A stretch of 64,000 nt of DNA from Salibacterium salarium (GTDB lineage Bacteria; Bacillota; Bacilli; Bacillales; Marinococcaceae): positions 372,001 to 436,000 of the forward strand of contig NZ_JAUSUM010000001.1 in the NCBI RefSeq assembly GCF_030813635.1. Reading direction: 5' to 3'. Position 1 is the first letter of the stretch; each line of letters starts with the position of its first letter. Of the stretch, positions 1 to 8,551 are shown in pieces. The position numbers and the translations under genes are program-made. The notes under the pieces are model-generated. The model was not told the origin of the DNA. It did no database searches and saw only the letters and a program-made list of their open reading frames with translations.

Positions 1-614
1 TTGGAGATCCGTTAGTGACGCGCGTGCAAGCGATGCGTCGTCGCAAAGTTCCAGGATGGGGCGTGTTTACAAATAAAGACTTGCAAGGCGGCGGCAGTAT
101 GATCGATTTTGGTTGTCACTTGCTTGATTTAGCGTTATGGCTACTGGACGATCCGAAGCCCGTTGAAGTTATGGGAAAAACATACAATCGTTTAAGCAAA
201 ACACCGGGACTTGTGAATGATTGGGGCGAGATTGATGCGAAAACGTTTAATGTGGACGATCATGTTACCAGTTACATAACATTCGAGAACGGTTTATCCA
301 TGCAGTTCGAATGTTCCTGGGCAGCGAATATTAAAGAAGATCATACGACCTTAAGTATTTCCGGTGTGGATGGCGGAATGGATGTGTATCCGTTTGAACT
401 CTATCAGGCTAAATACGGCGCATTGTGGGATACAAAAGTTCGGCTGCCGGAAGAGGAGGTAAGTCCAGAACTTTCTCAGGCGAAAAATTTTGCCGACAGC
501 TGCTTAGGAAAAGCAGATCCCGTTGTTACGGCAGAGCAGGCATTGAGAGTGACTCAGTTAATGGAAGCTATTTATAAAAGCAGCGAAACGGGTTCGAGCC
601 TCAGACTAGATTAG
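1..614 (+). CDS. Gfo/Idh/MocA-family oxidoreductase, C-terminal part (5' end outside window)
   Basis: The reading frame is open to the first base of the window, so the N-terminal NAD(P)-binding Rossmann domain lies upstream; what is visible is the substrate-binding C-terminal domain. The sequences RRRKVPGWGVF and GGGSMIDFGCHLLDLALWLL are typical of the family, in which the conserved D-x-x-x-H-x-x-D helix binds the sugar. Family members oxidise or epimerise sugars and inositols with NAD(H). The next gene, 21 bp downstream, encodes a xylose-isomerase-like TIM barrel, a pairing common in sugar and inositol catabolic operons. The substrate cannot be told from the sequence. A GTG at position 15 is only an internal codon and not the true start. 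Confidence 0.85.
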   Translation, partial: GDPLVTRVQAMRRRKVPGWGVFTNKDLQGGGSMIDFGCHLLDLALWLLDDPKPVEVMGKTYNRLSKTPGLVNDWGEIDAKTFNVDDHVTSYITFENGLSMQFECSWAANIKEDHTTLSISGVDGGMDVYPFELYQAKYGALWDTKVRLPEEEVSPELSQAKNFADSCLGKADPVVTAEQALRVTQLMEAIYKSSETGSSLRLD

Positions 615-635
615 CCAAAAAGGGAGTGGAGTTTT

Positions 636-1604
636 ATGAAATTGGGCGTATTCACCGTACTTTTCGCCGATAAATCATTCGAAGATATGCTCGACCATGT
701 GAAAGAATCTGGGTTGAAAGCGATCGAGATAGGTACAGGCGGTTATCCTGGCGGTGCTCATTGTAACGTTGATGAATTGCTGGAGAGCGAGGAAAAGCGT
801 ACCGCATTTATGGAGAGGGTCAAGGCGCGTGGATTAACGATTAGTGCTTTTAGTTGTCATGGCAATCCAATTTCTCCGGATAAAACCTTTGCCGCAGAAT
901 CTCACGATGCATTCGTGAAGACGGTGAAGTTAGCGTCGCAGCTGGGGGTTCCGGTTGTTAACACTTTTTCAGGAACGCCGGGTGGATCAGAGGCTGACAC
1001 GATGCCGAATTGGCCTGTTACCCCGTGGCCGGCGGAGTATTCTGATGTGTTAGAGTGGCAGTGGCAGGAGAAATTGATTCCTTATTGGAAAGAACAAGGG
1101 CAGTTCGCAGAAGAACATGGAGTGAAAATTGGACTTGAACTGCACGCTGGTTTTCTCGTGCACACGCCGCATACAATGTTAAAATTACGGGAAGCGACGA
1201 GTGATGCGATTGGTGCGAACTTGGACCCAAGCCATTTATGGTGGCAGGGTATTGATCCGGTTGCTGCTATTAAAATACTTGGCAATGCCGGGGCTATTTA
1301 TCATTTTCACGCCAAAGACACATATATAGACCAGGAAAATGTTAATATGTACGGCCTGACAGATATGCAGCCGTATTCAGAAGTGAAAACTAGGGCTTGG
1401 ACGTTTCGTTCGGTTGGATACGGACACGGTAGTCAAGAGTGGTCGAATATCGTAAGTGCGCTTCGCACATATGGTTACGATCATGTCATTAGTATTGAAC
1501 ATGAGGATCCTATCATGTCGGTAGATGAAGGATTCGGCCAGGCAGTGAAAAATTTGAAAGCAGTCAACATAGAAGAAGCACCGGTTGATATGTGGTGGGC
1601 CTAA
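636..1604 (+). CDS. Sugar phosphate isomerase/epimerase (xylose-isomerase-like TIM barrel)
   Basis: A 322-residue protein of the AP-endonuclease-2/xylose-isomerase-like TIM barrel superfamily, the usual size for IolE/IolH-like sugar isomerases and epimerases. Visible landmarks are the N-terminal strand MKLGVFTVLF, the acidic metal-ligand segments GLELHAG and NLDPSHLWWQG, the histidine-rich IYHFHAKDTY and the C-terminal ISIEHEDP, which together supply the Glu/Asp/His ligands of a divalent metal. The ATG follows a good site (AGGGAGTGGAG). It is co-transcribed with the oxidoreductase upstream, and the pair probably interconverts an imported sugar or keto-sugar in the cytoplasm. The specific substrate is unknown. 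Confidence 0.85.
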   Translation: MKLGVFTVLFADKSFEDMLDHVKESGLKAIEIGTGGYPGGAHCNVDELLESEEKRTAFMERVKARGLTISAFSCHGNPISPDKTFAAESHDAFVKTVKLASQLGVPVVNTFSGTPGGSEADTMPNWPVTPWPAEYSDVLEWQWQEKLIPYWKEQGQFAEEHGVKIGLELHAGFLVHTPHTMLKLREATSDAIGANLDPSHLWWQGIDPVAAIKILGNAGAIYHFHAKDTYIDQENVNMYGLTDMQPYSEVKTRAWTFRSVGYGHGSQEWSNIVSALRTYGYDHVISIEHEDPIMSVDEGFGQAVKNLKAVNIEEAPVDMWWA

Positions 1605-1633
1605 ACGATGTTGTGAAGGAGGAGGGGTTGGTC

Positions 1634-2314
1634 ATGAATAAAAGTATTGGTTTCATGGGTGGATTTTATGCTATTAGTGAATGGGTGATGCGCTTTTCTA
1701 TTACTAATTTATTATGGGTATTATTCAATCTACCAATCGGACTTCTCCTTCTTAGTTTATTATACTTAGAAGATAGTGCCGGAGTGATCTATTTAGTAGT
1801 TCCTATTGTCGTCCTTCTGCCTGTGTTGTTTTTTCCGGCGACTACGGCCTTGTTCGCAAAAGCGCGTGAATGGGTGAGAGAAGAAGTAGACACGCGTCAC
1901 CCCCGCTTTTTTTTCAGCTATTATAAAGAAAATTATAAAACGAGTTTCCTTGCTGGACTTGTGTTTGTAGCGTTATGGATCGTATTAATTGCTGATATTT
2001 ATTATTTTTCGAGCCGTCATGAAGGGCTGATGAGTCTATTTATGATCATGGGCATCCTTTTATTTGTATGCACGATGAACTTTTTCTCTGTCGTTGTTCA
2101 TTATAATATGACGTTTTTGGCGCGGTTGAAACATGCTTTTGTGTTGACGATTGGGAGTCCATTAGTATTTCTTGCGGTTGCTCTCTGTTCCGGGGTGATT
2201 CTGTATATCAGCCTGTACATTTTCCCATTGCTCATTCCTTTATTTACCGGTTCGCTACTCGCCTTTTTGTCGTTTTCCGCATTTTACCGGCTCCACCGAA
2301 AAATAGCAGGATGA
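1634..2314 (+). CDS. DUF624 (YesL/YteU-type) membrane protein
   Basis: A 226-residue integral membrane protein of the DUF624 family, starting MNKSIGFMGGFYAISEWVMRF. About five or six hydrophobic segments are visible, and the family hallmark (FFPATTALFAKAREWV, an aromatic/Pro-Ala-Thr segment followed by an amphipathic helix) is present. I chose the ATG at 1634 because it sits 8 bases after GGAGGAGGGG; an in-frame upstream start at 1592 overlaps the previous gene and has no such site. In Bacillus subtilis, members (YesL, YteU) lie in rhamnogalacturonan operons beside Lpl-type ABC importers, and their molecular role is unknown. This is the last gene of its operon, followed by a terminator. A second copy lies at 36657-37283. 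Confidence 0.85.
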   Translation: MNKSIGFMGGFYAISEWVMRFSITNLLWVLFNLPIGLLLLSLLYLEDSAGVIYLVVPIVVLLPVLFFPATTALFAKAREWVREEVDTRHPRFFFSYYKENYKTSFLAGLVFVALWIVLIADIYYFSSRHEGLMSLFMIMGILLFVCTMNFFSVVVHYNMTFLARLKHAFVLTIGSPLVFLAVALCSGVILYISLYIFPLLIPLFTGSLLAFLSFSAFYRLHRKIAG

Positions 2315-2320
2315 TAGATG

Positions 2321-2357
2321 AAGCAGTTCCCTTTTTGATAAAGGAGCTGCTTTTTTT
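2321..2357 (+). terminator. Rho-independent terminator
   Basis: A 9-bp stem (AGCAGTTCC pairing with GGAGCTGCT, one G-U) is followed by seven T residues, just after the DUF624 gene. It ends the operon that begins outside the window. Confidence 0.8.
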
Positions 2358-2365
2358 GGATATGA

Positions 2366-2530
2366 ATTTGGCAAGTAAAGTTGTCGTTTTGGACAGTAAA
2401 TCATCTATTTCCGCAAGTAATGATGCGAATTTGGCCAGTAAAAGTTTATTTGGCTAGTAATGATATGGATTTAGCCAGTAAATCATATGTTTTGGTAAGT
2501 AAAGACACCTCGTCGGCTAGTAAATCTTTT
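2366..2530. repeat. Degenerate 21-bp intergenic repeat array, type 1 (8 units)
   Basis: Eight copies of a degenerate unit with core TTTGGCNAGTAA fill the gap after the terminator. The AGTAA cores start at 2374, 2395, 2416, 2437, 2456, 2477, 2498 and 2519, so the period is 21 bp with a single 19-bp step. In one frame the unit reads Leu-Ala-Ser-Lys plus three variable residues, but the 19-bp step breaks the frame and there is no start site. Therefore I do not call the open frame at 2381-2641 a gene. The remaining 2530-2730 is AT-rich and shows nothing I can name. Confidence 0.8.
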
Positions 2531-2733
2531 GGTTATGTCAAATGTCAAAAGGTAGAGTTTTATAATGCCAAAGAAGTAGGAATAAATAACTTTTATTTAT
2601 TTTTGTTGATTTTTAATAGTTTTTTAACATTTTTGATATAGGACTTTACGGAATCAAGTTATAAACTAAAAATAGTTATCTTAATTTGCTATATATTCAG
2701 AAAAAAAGAAGCGCATATATTTTTCGCTTTTAT

Positions 2734-2747
2734 TGAAAGCGCTTCCT
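2734..2747 (+). promoter_or_regulatory. CcpA cre box upstream of rhamnogalacturonan lyase
   Basis: TGAAAGCGCTTCCT matches the cre consensus TGWNANCGNTNWCA at all but the last base and lies 63 bp before the PL11 gene start. It predicts glucose repression of the secreted lyase. Confidence 0.7.
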
Positions 2748-2810
2748 CTAATTTTATATAGGAGGTGTGTGAAATAAACCACGAGTGAAAATTTTTTATG
2801 GAGGGGTTTC

Positions 2811-5800
2811 ATGGGTAGAAAGTTTTCCGCATGCATGGTTTGTGTTTTGGTAAGTTCGTTGTTTCCAAGTACTGGTGCAATAGCAGCGGATGGTAATGAG
2901 AATAATGGACAGAGTTTTGATTTTGGTTCAGACTCAAGCCCGGTGGAAAGTGGGTATACGCAAGTGACAAATACAATGCTGTACGACAGTGATAGAGGAT
3001 ACGGCATTGATAAAGAGATAGCAAATAGAGACAGGGAAGCACCGGATGACTTGAGAAGAGATTTCATTTTGGATGATGATTATGAATTTAAGACTGATAT
3101 CTCTAACGGAGAATATTTTGTGAGAATCATTGCTGGAGATGATATTGCTTTTAACCGGACAAGTTTTGCAGTAGAAGGTGAAGAGGAAGAGACTATCACA
3201 TCGAATTCAGGGGAGTACACAGAGCTTACTAAAACGGTAGAAGTGACGGACGGGCAGTTGAATGTGGAGATAAGCGAGAATGGCCGTATCAATGGGCTGG
3301 AAATTATGCCTGTGTCAGAGGTTACGAATGTAGAGGTTAGTGATCGGACGTTAACACCGGAATCATCGGTCACGTTAACGTGGGATAATAATGACGCTGC
3401 AACGAGCTATGAAATTTATCGGCAAGAGGAAGATGATGATGAATTTTTGAGAATAGGAAACAGTGATACGAATCAATACACAGATGATTCCGTACAACTA
3501 GGTTCTTCTTATACGTACGCTGTCAGTCTCAGAAATAACCAGGGGATAGAATCGCCGAAAAGCAATGAAGTGCAAGTAGATGTGTTTGATGAAGCGGTAA
3601 CGGTGCCGGAAGCCCCGGGAAATCTTGAAATCGATGATGCTACAGATGATGGTGTGGAATTTTCCTGGGAAGAAGCAAATGATACGGAAAAGTATTATGT
3701 GTACCGGTCCCGTTTTGAAGAGGACGGATACGTGCAAATCGGTGAGACGGACAAATCTCAGTATACAGACGATTCTGTTTCAACGTCCCGCCACTATTAC
3801 TACCAAGTGCGAGCGGTGAATGAAGGAGGAGTATCTGAACCGTCTGATTCATTAGAATCCCCTATTGTGAATGAACAACTTCGCCAAATGGAGCAGTTGA
3901 ACCGGGCACCGGTTGCGGTGGATACCGATGATGGTGTGTATGTCGGTTGGAAAATGCTCGGAACGGATCCCGAAGAAGTGACGTTCGACCTTTACCGGGA
4001 TGGCGAAAAAATTAATGAATCGCCAATTGCAGACAGTACGAACTTTTTAGATGAAAACGGCACAGCAGATGCCACGTATCAAGTTCACGTGAATAATGGA
4101 AGTGGAGAAGAGGAAACGGAATCTGTTGACGTATGGAATGAACAGTATGCCAGTATTCCGCTTGATAAACCGGAAGGCGGCGTTACCGAAGATGGTGAGG
4201 AGTATGAGTACACTGCCAATGATGCAAGTGTCGGTGATGTTACTGGAGACGGAAACTATGAAATGATTGTAAAATGGGATCCAACGAATTCCAAAGATAA
4301 TTCCCAAACGGGGTATACGGGAAATGTTTATATTGACGCGTACACTCTGGATGGAGAGAAGCTTTGGAGAATTGATGGCGGGAAGAACATTCGCGCCGGA
4401 GCGCACTATACCCAATTTCTCGTGTATGATTTTGATGGAAATGGAAAGTCGGAAGTTGCTTTTAAAACAGCCGACGGTACTGTTGACGGAGAGGGTAATG
4501 TGATTGGAGACGCTGATGCGGATCATAGAAATGATGAAGGTTATATTTTGGAAGGCGATGAGTTTTTAACCATTTTTGATGGAGAAACAGGGGCAGCTCT
4601 TGATACGATTGATTACTATCCACCAAGAGGTGACGTTAACGATTGGGGAGACGGATATGGAAATCGTGTAGACCGTTTCCTTGGTGGTGTTGCTTATCTT
4701 GATGGGGAGACACCGAGTCTTGTTATGGCTCGTGGTTACTACACAAGAGCAGTTCTTGCAACGTATGATTTTGAGGATGGAGAATTGAAAGAAAGATGGA
4801 TTTTTGACAGTGATGATGAAGGAAATGAAGAGTATGCGGGACAAGGAAATCACAGCCTTTCCATTAATGATGTAGATGGAGATGGGTCTGATGAAATTGT
4901 ATACGGTGCAGCCGTCATTGACCACGATGGAACAGGCCTGTATTCGACTGGTTGGGGTCATGGCGATGCGCAGCATGTTAGTGATTTGGACCCAAATCGT
5001 TCAGGTTTAGAAATTTTTCAACCTCATGAAGATGCTGGTTCTCCTGTAGGATACGGTCTCCGTGATGCAGAGACGGGAGAGAAATTGTGGGGTGTAGAAA
5101 CTGGAACAGATGTAGGTCGTGGATTGGCTGCTGACATCGATCCTACGCACGATGGCGCCGAAATGTGGGCTTCTGCTAGCTGGGATGGAAGCGGCGGCGG
5201 TAGTGGTGTATTTACCGCTGAAGGAGAACGAATCACAGACGAGTCCCCGGCATCGATTAACCATGCTGTGTGGTGGACCGGAGACTTACAACGTGAACTA
5301 CTGGATCACGATTTTGATGCGGGAAATGAACCGCACGGTGTAGGTCGAATTGACAAATGGAATTGGGAAGAGGAAAAGTTGGAAAATGTATTGATTCCAG
5401 AAGGAACGCGTTCGAACAATTATACAAAAGGTAATCCTTCCTTGCAGGCTGATTTGTATGGAGACTGGAGAGAAGAAGTGGCTTGGCCTTCTTCGGACAG
5501 TGAAGAGATGCGGATTTATACAACAACGGATACGACTGATGAACGTATTTTCACTCTGATGCATGATCCGACGTACAGACTCGGTGTTGCTTGGCAGAAT
5601 GTAGCGTATAATCAGCCGCCACATACAGGATTTTTCCTTGGTCATGACATGGAAACGCCTGATGCCCCAGCTATCACGACCGGAGATGAAATAACCGATC
5701 CAGAGCCAGAACCAGATCCAGAAGTAAGTTTTGACAATTTATCTTCACTAACTGAAGAGTATATTGGCAGTGAAGGTATCGGCAATGGAATGCAGACGAA

Positions 5801-5960
5801 AGTAAAAATAGCGGAGAAGTTGGACGAAAAGGGGAATATGAAAGCACGAGATAATCAGCTCGATGCTTATATGAATCTGGTAGAAGTCCAATCTGGAAAA
5901 ACACTATCTGAATCAGAAGCAGAGACTTTGATAGAAATTGCCGAGGAGCTACAGCAATAA
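2811..5960 (+). CDS. Secreted rhamnogalacturonan lyase, PL11 (YesW/YesX-like), multidomain
   Basis: A 1049-residue exported enzyme that cleaves the rhamnogalacturonan I backbone of pectin by beta-elimination. Order of parts: signal peptide (1 to about 26, ending AIA-A); a galactose-binding-like domain seen in pectin enzymes (about 35-165, starting FDFGSDSSPVESGY); two fibronectin type III domains (about 170-262 and 266-352); the RG-lyase beta-sandwich (from NRAPVAVDTDDGVYVGWKML); and the PL11 beta-propeller with calcium-type repeats (DVTGDGN, DFDGNGKSE, DVDGDGSDE) and HYTQF. A Pro-Glu linker (PEPEPDPE) leads to an approximately 80-residue helical C-terminus that resembles the FIMAH domain and also occurs at the end of the GH3 enzyme at 41329. 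YesW itself is much shorter. The protein is strongly acidic. GGAGGGG precedes the ATG; a terminator follows, so the gene is a single unit. Confidence 0.93.
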   Translation: MGRKFSACMVCVLVSSLFPSTGAIAADGNENNGQSFDFGSDSSPVESGYTQVTNTMLYDSDRGYGIDKEIANRDREAPDDLRRDFILDDDYEFKTDISNGEYFVRIIAGDDIAFNRTSFAVEGEEEETITSNSGEYTELTKTVEVTDGQLNVEISENGRINGLEIMPVSEVTNVEVSDRTLTPESSVTLTWDNNDAATSYEIYRQEEDDDEFLRIGNSDTNQYTDDSVQLGSSYTYAVSLRNNQGIESPKSNEVQVDVFDEAVTVPEAPGNLEIDDATDDGVEFSWEEANDTEKYYVYRSRFEEDGYVQIGETDKSQYTDDSVSTSRHYYYQVRAVNEGGVSEPSDSLESPIVNEQLRQMEQLNRAPVAVDTDDGVYVGWKMLGTDPEEVTFDLYRDGEKINESPIADSTNFLDENGTADATYQVHVNNGSGEEETESVDVWNEQYASIPLDKPEGGVTEDGEEYEYTANDASVGDVTGDGNYEMIVKWDPTNSKDNSQTGYTGNVYIDAYTLDGEKLWRIDGGKNIRAGAHYTQFLVYDFDGNGKSEVAFKTADGTVDGEGNVIGDADADHRNDEGYILEGDEFLTIFDGETGAALDTIDYYPPRGDVNDWGDGYGNRVDRFLGGVAYLDGETPSLVMARGYYTRAVLATYDFEDGELKERWIFDSDDEGNEEYAGQGNHSLSINDVDGDGSDEIVYGAAVIDHDGTGLYSTGWGHGDAQHVSDLDPNRSGLEIFQPHEDAGSPVGYGLRDAETGEKLWGVETGTDVGRGLAADIDPTHDGAEMWASASWDGSGGGSGVFTAEGERITDESPASINHAVWWTGDLQRELLDHDFDAGNEPHGVGRIDKWNWEEEKLENVLIPEGTRSNNYTKGNPSLQADLYGDWREEVAWPSSDSEEMRIYTTTDTTDERIFTLMHDPTYRLGVAWQNVAYNQPPHTGFFLGHDMETPDAPAITTGDEITDPEPEPDPEVSFDNLSSLTEEYIGSEGIGNGMQTKVKIAEKLDEKGNMKARDNQLDAYMNLVEVQSGKTLSESEAETLIEIAEELQQ

Positions 5961-5965
5961 ACGAG

Positions 5966-6006
5966 AGCCTGTCACTTGTTGCATGCAATAGGTGACAGGC
6001 TTTTTG
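5966..6006 (+). terminator. Rho-independent terminator of the PL11 gene
   Basis: A perfect 10-bp stem (AGCCTGTCAC with GTGACAGGCT) is followed by a T run. Confidence 0.9.
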
Positions 6007-6063
6007 CTAATATTAAGATTGGTTGAAGTGTTTTTTATTCCATAGATAGATCAAGCGGAAAAC

Positions 6064-6072
6064 TGGTATAAT
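6064..6072 (+). promoter_or_regulatory. Extended -10 promoter of the PfpI gene
   Basis: TGGTATAAT is a perfect extended -10 element, 26 bp before the start codon. No good -35 is visible, which extended -10 promoters tolerate. Confidence 0.55.
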
Positions 6073-6097
6073 ATAGAAAAAAAGAGGAGGAATTTCT

Positions 6098-6649
6098 ATG
6101 TCAACTAAAAAAGTTCTTATTGTGACGGGTGATGCGGTAGAGGCATTGGAAGTCTATTATCCTTATTTTCGTTGCCTGGAGGAAGGTTTTGACACAGATA
6201 TTGCGGCTCCGAATCAAAAAAAGTTAAATACGGTCATTCATGATTTTGAAGATTGGGACACGTACACGGAGAAACGGGGCTATGGGATTGATGCGAACAA
6301 AGCGTTTGCTGACGTAGAGGCAGAAGAGTACGATGCACTCATTATTCCTGGCGGACGGGCTCCAGAACACATTCGGATGGACCAGGACTTACTCGATATT
6401 GTGGTTCATTTTTTTGATGAAAACAAACCAATTGCCATCATGTGTCACGGTAGTCTAGTATTAACACCTATTGCAGAAAAGGTGAAGGGACGGAAATTGA
6501 CCGCGTATTCAGCTTGTAAACCGGAAGTGGAAAGTATTGGAGCGGAATATATAGATGAAATGGACTACGTGGACGGTAATCTCGTATCAGGTCACGCATG
6601 GCCTGACCTTCCAGCTATCATGCGTGAGTTCGTGAAACAAGTGAAATAG
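6098..6649 (+). CDS. DJ-1/PfpI family protein (C56 peptidase-like / glyoxalase III-like)
   Basis: A 183-residue single-domain cytoplasmic protein of the DJ-1/PfpI family, full length for the group. The nucleophile elbow is present as AIMCHGS, with Cys116 followed by His117, and the acidic partner lies in the EALEVYYP segment near residues 16-18. LIIPGGRAPEHIR is the usual strand-loop before it. Members act as deglycases, glyoxalases, chaperones or stress proteins, and the sequence does not decide among these. It has its own promoter and terminator and no functional link to its neighbours. The RBS GAGGAGG fits the ATG. Confidence 0.85.
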   Translation: MSTKKVLIVTGDAVEALEVYYPYFRCLEEGFDTDIAAPNQKKLNTVIHDFEDWDTYTEKRGYGIDANKAFADVEAEEYDALIIPGGRAPEHIRMDQDLLDIVVHFFDENKPIAIMCHGSLVLTPIAEKVKGRKLTAYSACKPEVESIGAEYIDEMDYVDGNLVSGHAWPDLPAIMREFVKQVK

Positions 6650-6654
6650 AAAGT

Positions 6655-6750
6655 TTCGCCGATAACAGGATAGATATCGCCGATACCAGTGCTGTTTTCG
6701 CCGATTTATGCAAATAAATCGCTGATTCATGGGCTGAAATCGCCGATTCT
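6655..6750. repeat. Degenerate 21-bp intergenic repeat array, type 2 (5 units)
   Basis: Five copies of a unit with core CGCCGAT (one is CGCTGAT) start at 6657, 6678, 6699, 6720 and 6741, exactly 21 bp apart, beginning right after the PfpI stop codon. In one frame the unit reads hydrophobic-Ala-Asp plus four variable residues, interrupted by a stop. The core sequence differs from the array at 2366-2530, but the period and the position after a gene are the same. Confidence 0.8.
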
Positions 6751-6759
6751 TTAGAATGA

Positions 6760-6792
6760 TGAAGGTGTTCTGACATTGTTAGAGCACCTTCA
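6760..6792 (+). terminator. Hairpin, probable terminator of the PfpI gene
   Basis: An 11-bp stem (GAAGGTGTTCT with AGAGCACCTTC, one G-U) follows the repeat array. The T run is poor, so efficiency is uncertain. Confidence 0.5.
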
Positions 6793-6935
6793 TTCGTATT
6801 ATTTCGAAATTGTGGATGAAAAGGATTGAAAATTCAACATATACTAAATAGAATTGTAAGGTGTCCTTTGTGTAAGTATATGAAATGTTCTTGCTATTGT
6901 ATAAAGGTGTCAGACGGAAAAAGGAGGTTAAAGAC

Positions 6936-7040
6936 ATGGAGTATGCATTGACGGGAGCCACTTGGTTCTGGTTACTTGTTCCTATGCCATTATTGATTGT
7001 CCTGTCGATTGTTTCTTACGCCAATCAAAAAAGAAAATAG
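6936..7040 (+). CDS. 34-residue membrane protein preceding the PutP symporter (symporter small accessory protein type)
   Basis: A 34-codon gene, MEYALTGATWFWLLVP..., with one hydrophobic helix (about residues 9-28) and a basic end NQKRK. It has an excellent ribosome binding site (AAAGGAGGTTAAAGAC then ATG) and stops 15 bp before the symporter start, so the two are almost certainly co-transcribed. Very short one-helix proteins encoded just upstream of solute:sodium symporters are known in Firmicutes and have been named symporter small accessory proteins; I assign this by position, size and topology only. It probably sits in the membrane beside PutP, perhaps affecting its stability. Confidence 0.7.
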   Translation: MEYALTGATWFWLLVPMPLLIVLSIVSYANQKRK

Positions 7041-7055
7041 AAAGGGGAGGCGAAG

Positions 7056-8522
7056 ATGGATGGAGCAACCATTTTAACCTTTGTCATATACCTAGTTGGT
7101 ATGTTTACGATAGGTATTATTTTTTACAGATTGACTAATAATTTATCTGATTATGTGTTGGGTGGCCGGAAATTAGGGGGAAGTATTGCTGCGTTAAGTG
7201 CAGGCGCCTCAGATATGAGCAGCTGGCTTATCCTTGGGCTACCGGGTGCTATGTATGTTGGCGGTATGAGTGAAATCTGGTTGCCTATCGGTTTAGCAGT
7301 AGGTGCTTACTTGAACTGGCAGTTTTTAGCTTTACGCTTACTTCGATATACGAAAATCGCTAATGATTCGATTACAATTCCTGATTTTCTCGAAAATCGG
7401 TTTCGTGATAAGTCTAAGATTCTCCGCATGGTGTCGGCTGTATTTATATTATTGTTTTTCGCTTTTTATACGTCATCTGGGTTGGTTGGAGGAGCCACAC
7501 TGTTTCAAGAATCCTTTGGATGGGAGTATACAACCGCGCTTTGGATTGGTGTTTCGGTTATTATTTTATATACCTTTTTGGGGGGGTTTCTCGCAGTCAG
7601 CTGGACAGACTTTTTTCAAGGAATTCTTATGTTTCTTGCGCTTATTATCGTGCCGATTGTTGCGATTCAGGAAATCGGCGGTTGGAATGAAATGATTCGA
7701 GTGACTGGAGACATAGATCCTTCTCATTTAGATGCGTTTGCGGGAACATCAGCAATCGGTATTATTTCGCTGCTTGCTTGGGGGCTTGGTTATTTTGGAC
7801 AGCCTCATATCATTTCTCGTTTTATGGCCATCCGATCCGAGTCAGAAATACCAAAAGCGAGATTGGTCGGTATGACGTGGATGGTCTTATCGTTATTCGG
7901 AGCTATTTTCACTGGTTTTGTCGGTATCGCCTATTTTTCGGGTGGTGCTGGGGCTGATCCGCTGGCAGAAGGGGCGCATGAAACAGTCTTCATTGTGTTT
8001 ACCCAAGTGTTGTTTAATCCGTGGGTGGCAGGCTTTTTACTGGCCGCAATCTTGGCTGCAATTATGAGCACCATTGATTCTCAGTTGCTTGTATCATCGA
8101 GTGCGCTGGCTGAGGATTTTTATAAAGGGATGCTAAAGCCGAATGCAAGTGATAAAGAACTTGTTTGGGTCGGGCGTGTTGGCGTACTTTTGATTGCTTT
8201 AATTGCAACGTTTTTGGCATATAATCCAGAAAGTACCGTACTGGAACTTGTCGAGTACGCGTGGGCTGGCTTTGGTGCTGTGTTTGGTCCAGTACTTTTA
8301 CTGGCGCTGTTTTGGAGGCGTACGACAAAATGGGGAGCGCTTGCTGGAATGGTCGTCGGCGGTGTGACGGTTATTCTATGGGCTCTGCCTGAAGGTGGTA
8401 TTTTTGATTTGTATGAACTTGTGCCAGGTTTTATTTTCGGTGGACTGGCTGTAGTTATTTTCAGCTTCTTGAGTTCTGAACCGGAGGAGGAAATCAAGCA
8501 AGAATTTGATCGCGCACGCTAA
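7056..8522 (+). CDS. putP: Sodium:solute symporter, PutP (Na+/proline) type
   Basis: A 488-residue member of the SSS (TC 2.A.21) family with about 13 transmembrane segments, the normal length for PutP. Signature stretches include YVLGGRKLGG, GASDMSSWL (the TM2 sodium-site region) and FGQPHIISRF, followed by ILAAIMSTIDSQLL, the conserved TM8 region whose Ser/Thr residues bind sodium. It imports proline or a similar solute with sodium, useful as a compatible solute or nutrient. GGGGAGG precedes the ATG. It is translated after the 34-residue protein at 6936. A second, PanF-type symporter with its own small partner lies at 53266-54992. Confidence 0.88.
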   Translation: MDGATILTFVIYLVGMFTIGIIFYRLTNNLSDYVLGGRKLGGSIAALSAGASDMSSWLILGLPGAMYVGGMSEIWLPIGLAVGAYLNWQFLALRLLRYTKIANDSITIPDFLENRFRDKSKILRMVSAVFILLFFAFYTSSGLVGGATLFQESFGWEYTTALWIGVSVIILYTFLGGFLAVSWTDFFQGILMFLALIIVPIVAIQEIGGWNEMIRVTGDIDPSHLDAFAGTSAIGIISLLAWGLGYFGQPHIISRFMAIRSESEIPKARLVGMTWMVLSLFGAIFTGFVGIAYFSGGAGADPLAEGAHETVFIVFTQVLFNPWVAGFLLAAILAAIMSTIDSQLLVSSSALAEDFYKGMLKPNASDKELVWVGRVGVLLIALIATFLAYNPESTVLELVEYAWAGFGAVFGPVLLLALFWRRTTKWGALAGMVVGGVTVILWALPEGGIFDLYELVPGFIFGGLAVVIFSFLSSEPEEEIKQEFDRAR

Positions 8523-8527
8523 CTTGG

Positions 8528-8551
8528 GGAGAGGGTGTGCCTCTTTGTTTT
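8528..8551 (+). terminator. Terminator of putP
   Basis: A short stem (AGAGG with CCTCT, extendable by G-T pairs) is followed by TTGTTTT immediately after the putP stop. Confidence 0.6.

Noticed and set aside
2366-2530. CRISPR-like array
   Set aside because: Repeat cores are only about 12 bp and degenerate, spacers are about 9 bp, and there are no cas genes.
2381-2641. Open frame of 86 codons after the DUF624 gene
   Set aside because: It is produced by the 21-bp repeat array, has no RBS, and the array breaks frame at a 19-bp step.
4047-5264. Long antisense open frames under the PL11 gene
   Set aside because: They are shadows of the sense codon pattern; no RBS or homology.
6098-6649. Link of the PfpI gene with the pectin genes
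   Set aside because: It has its own promoter and hairpin and is bounded by a terminator on the left; no functional tie is visible.
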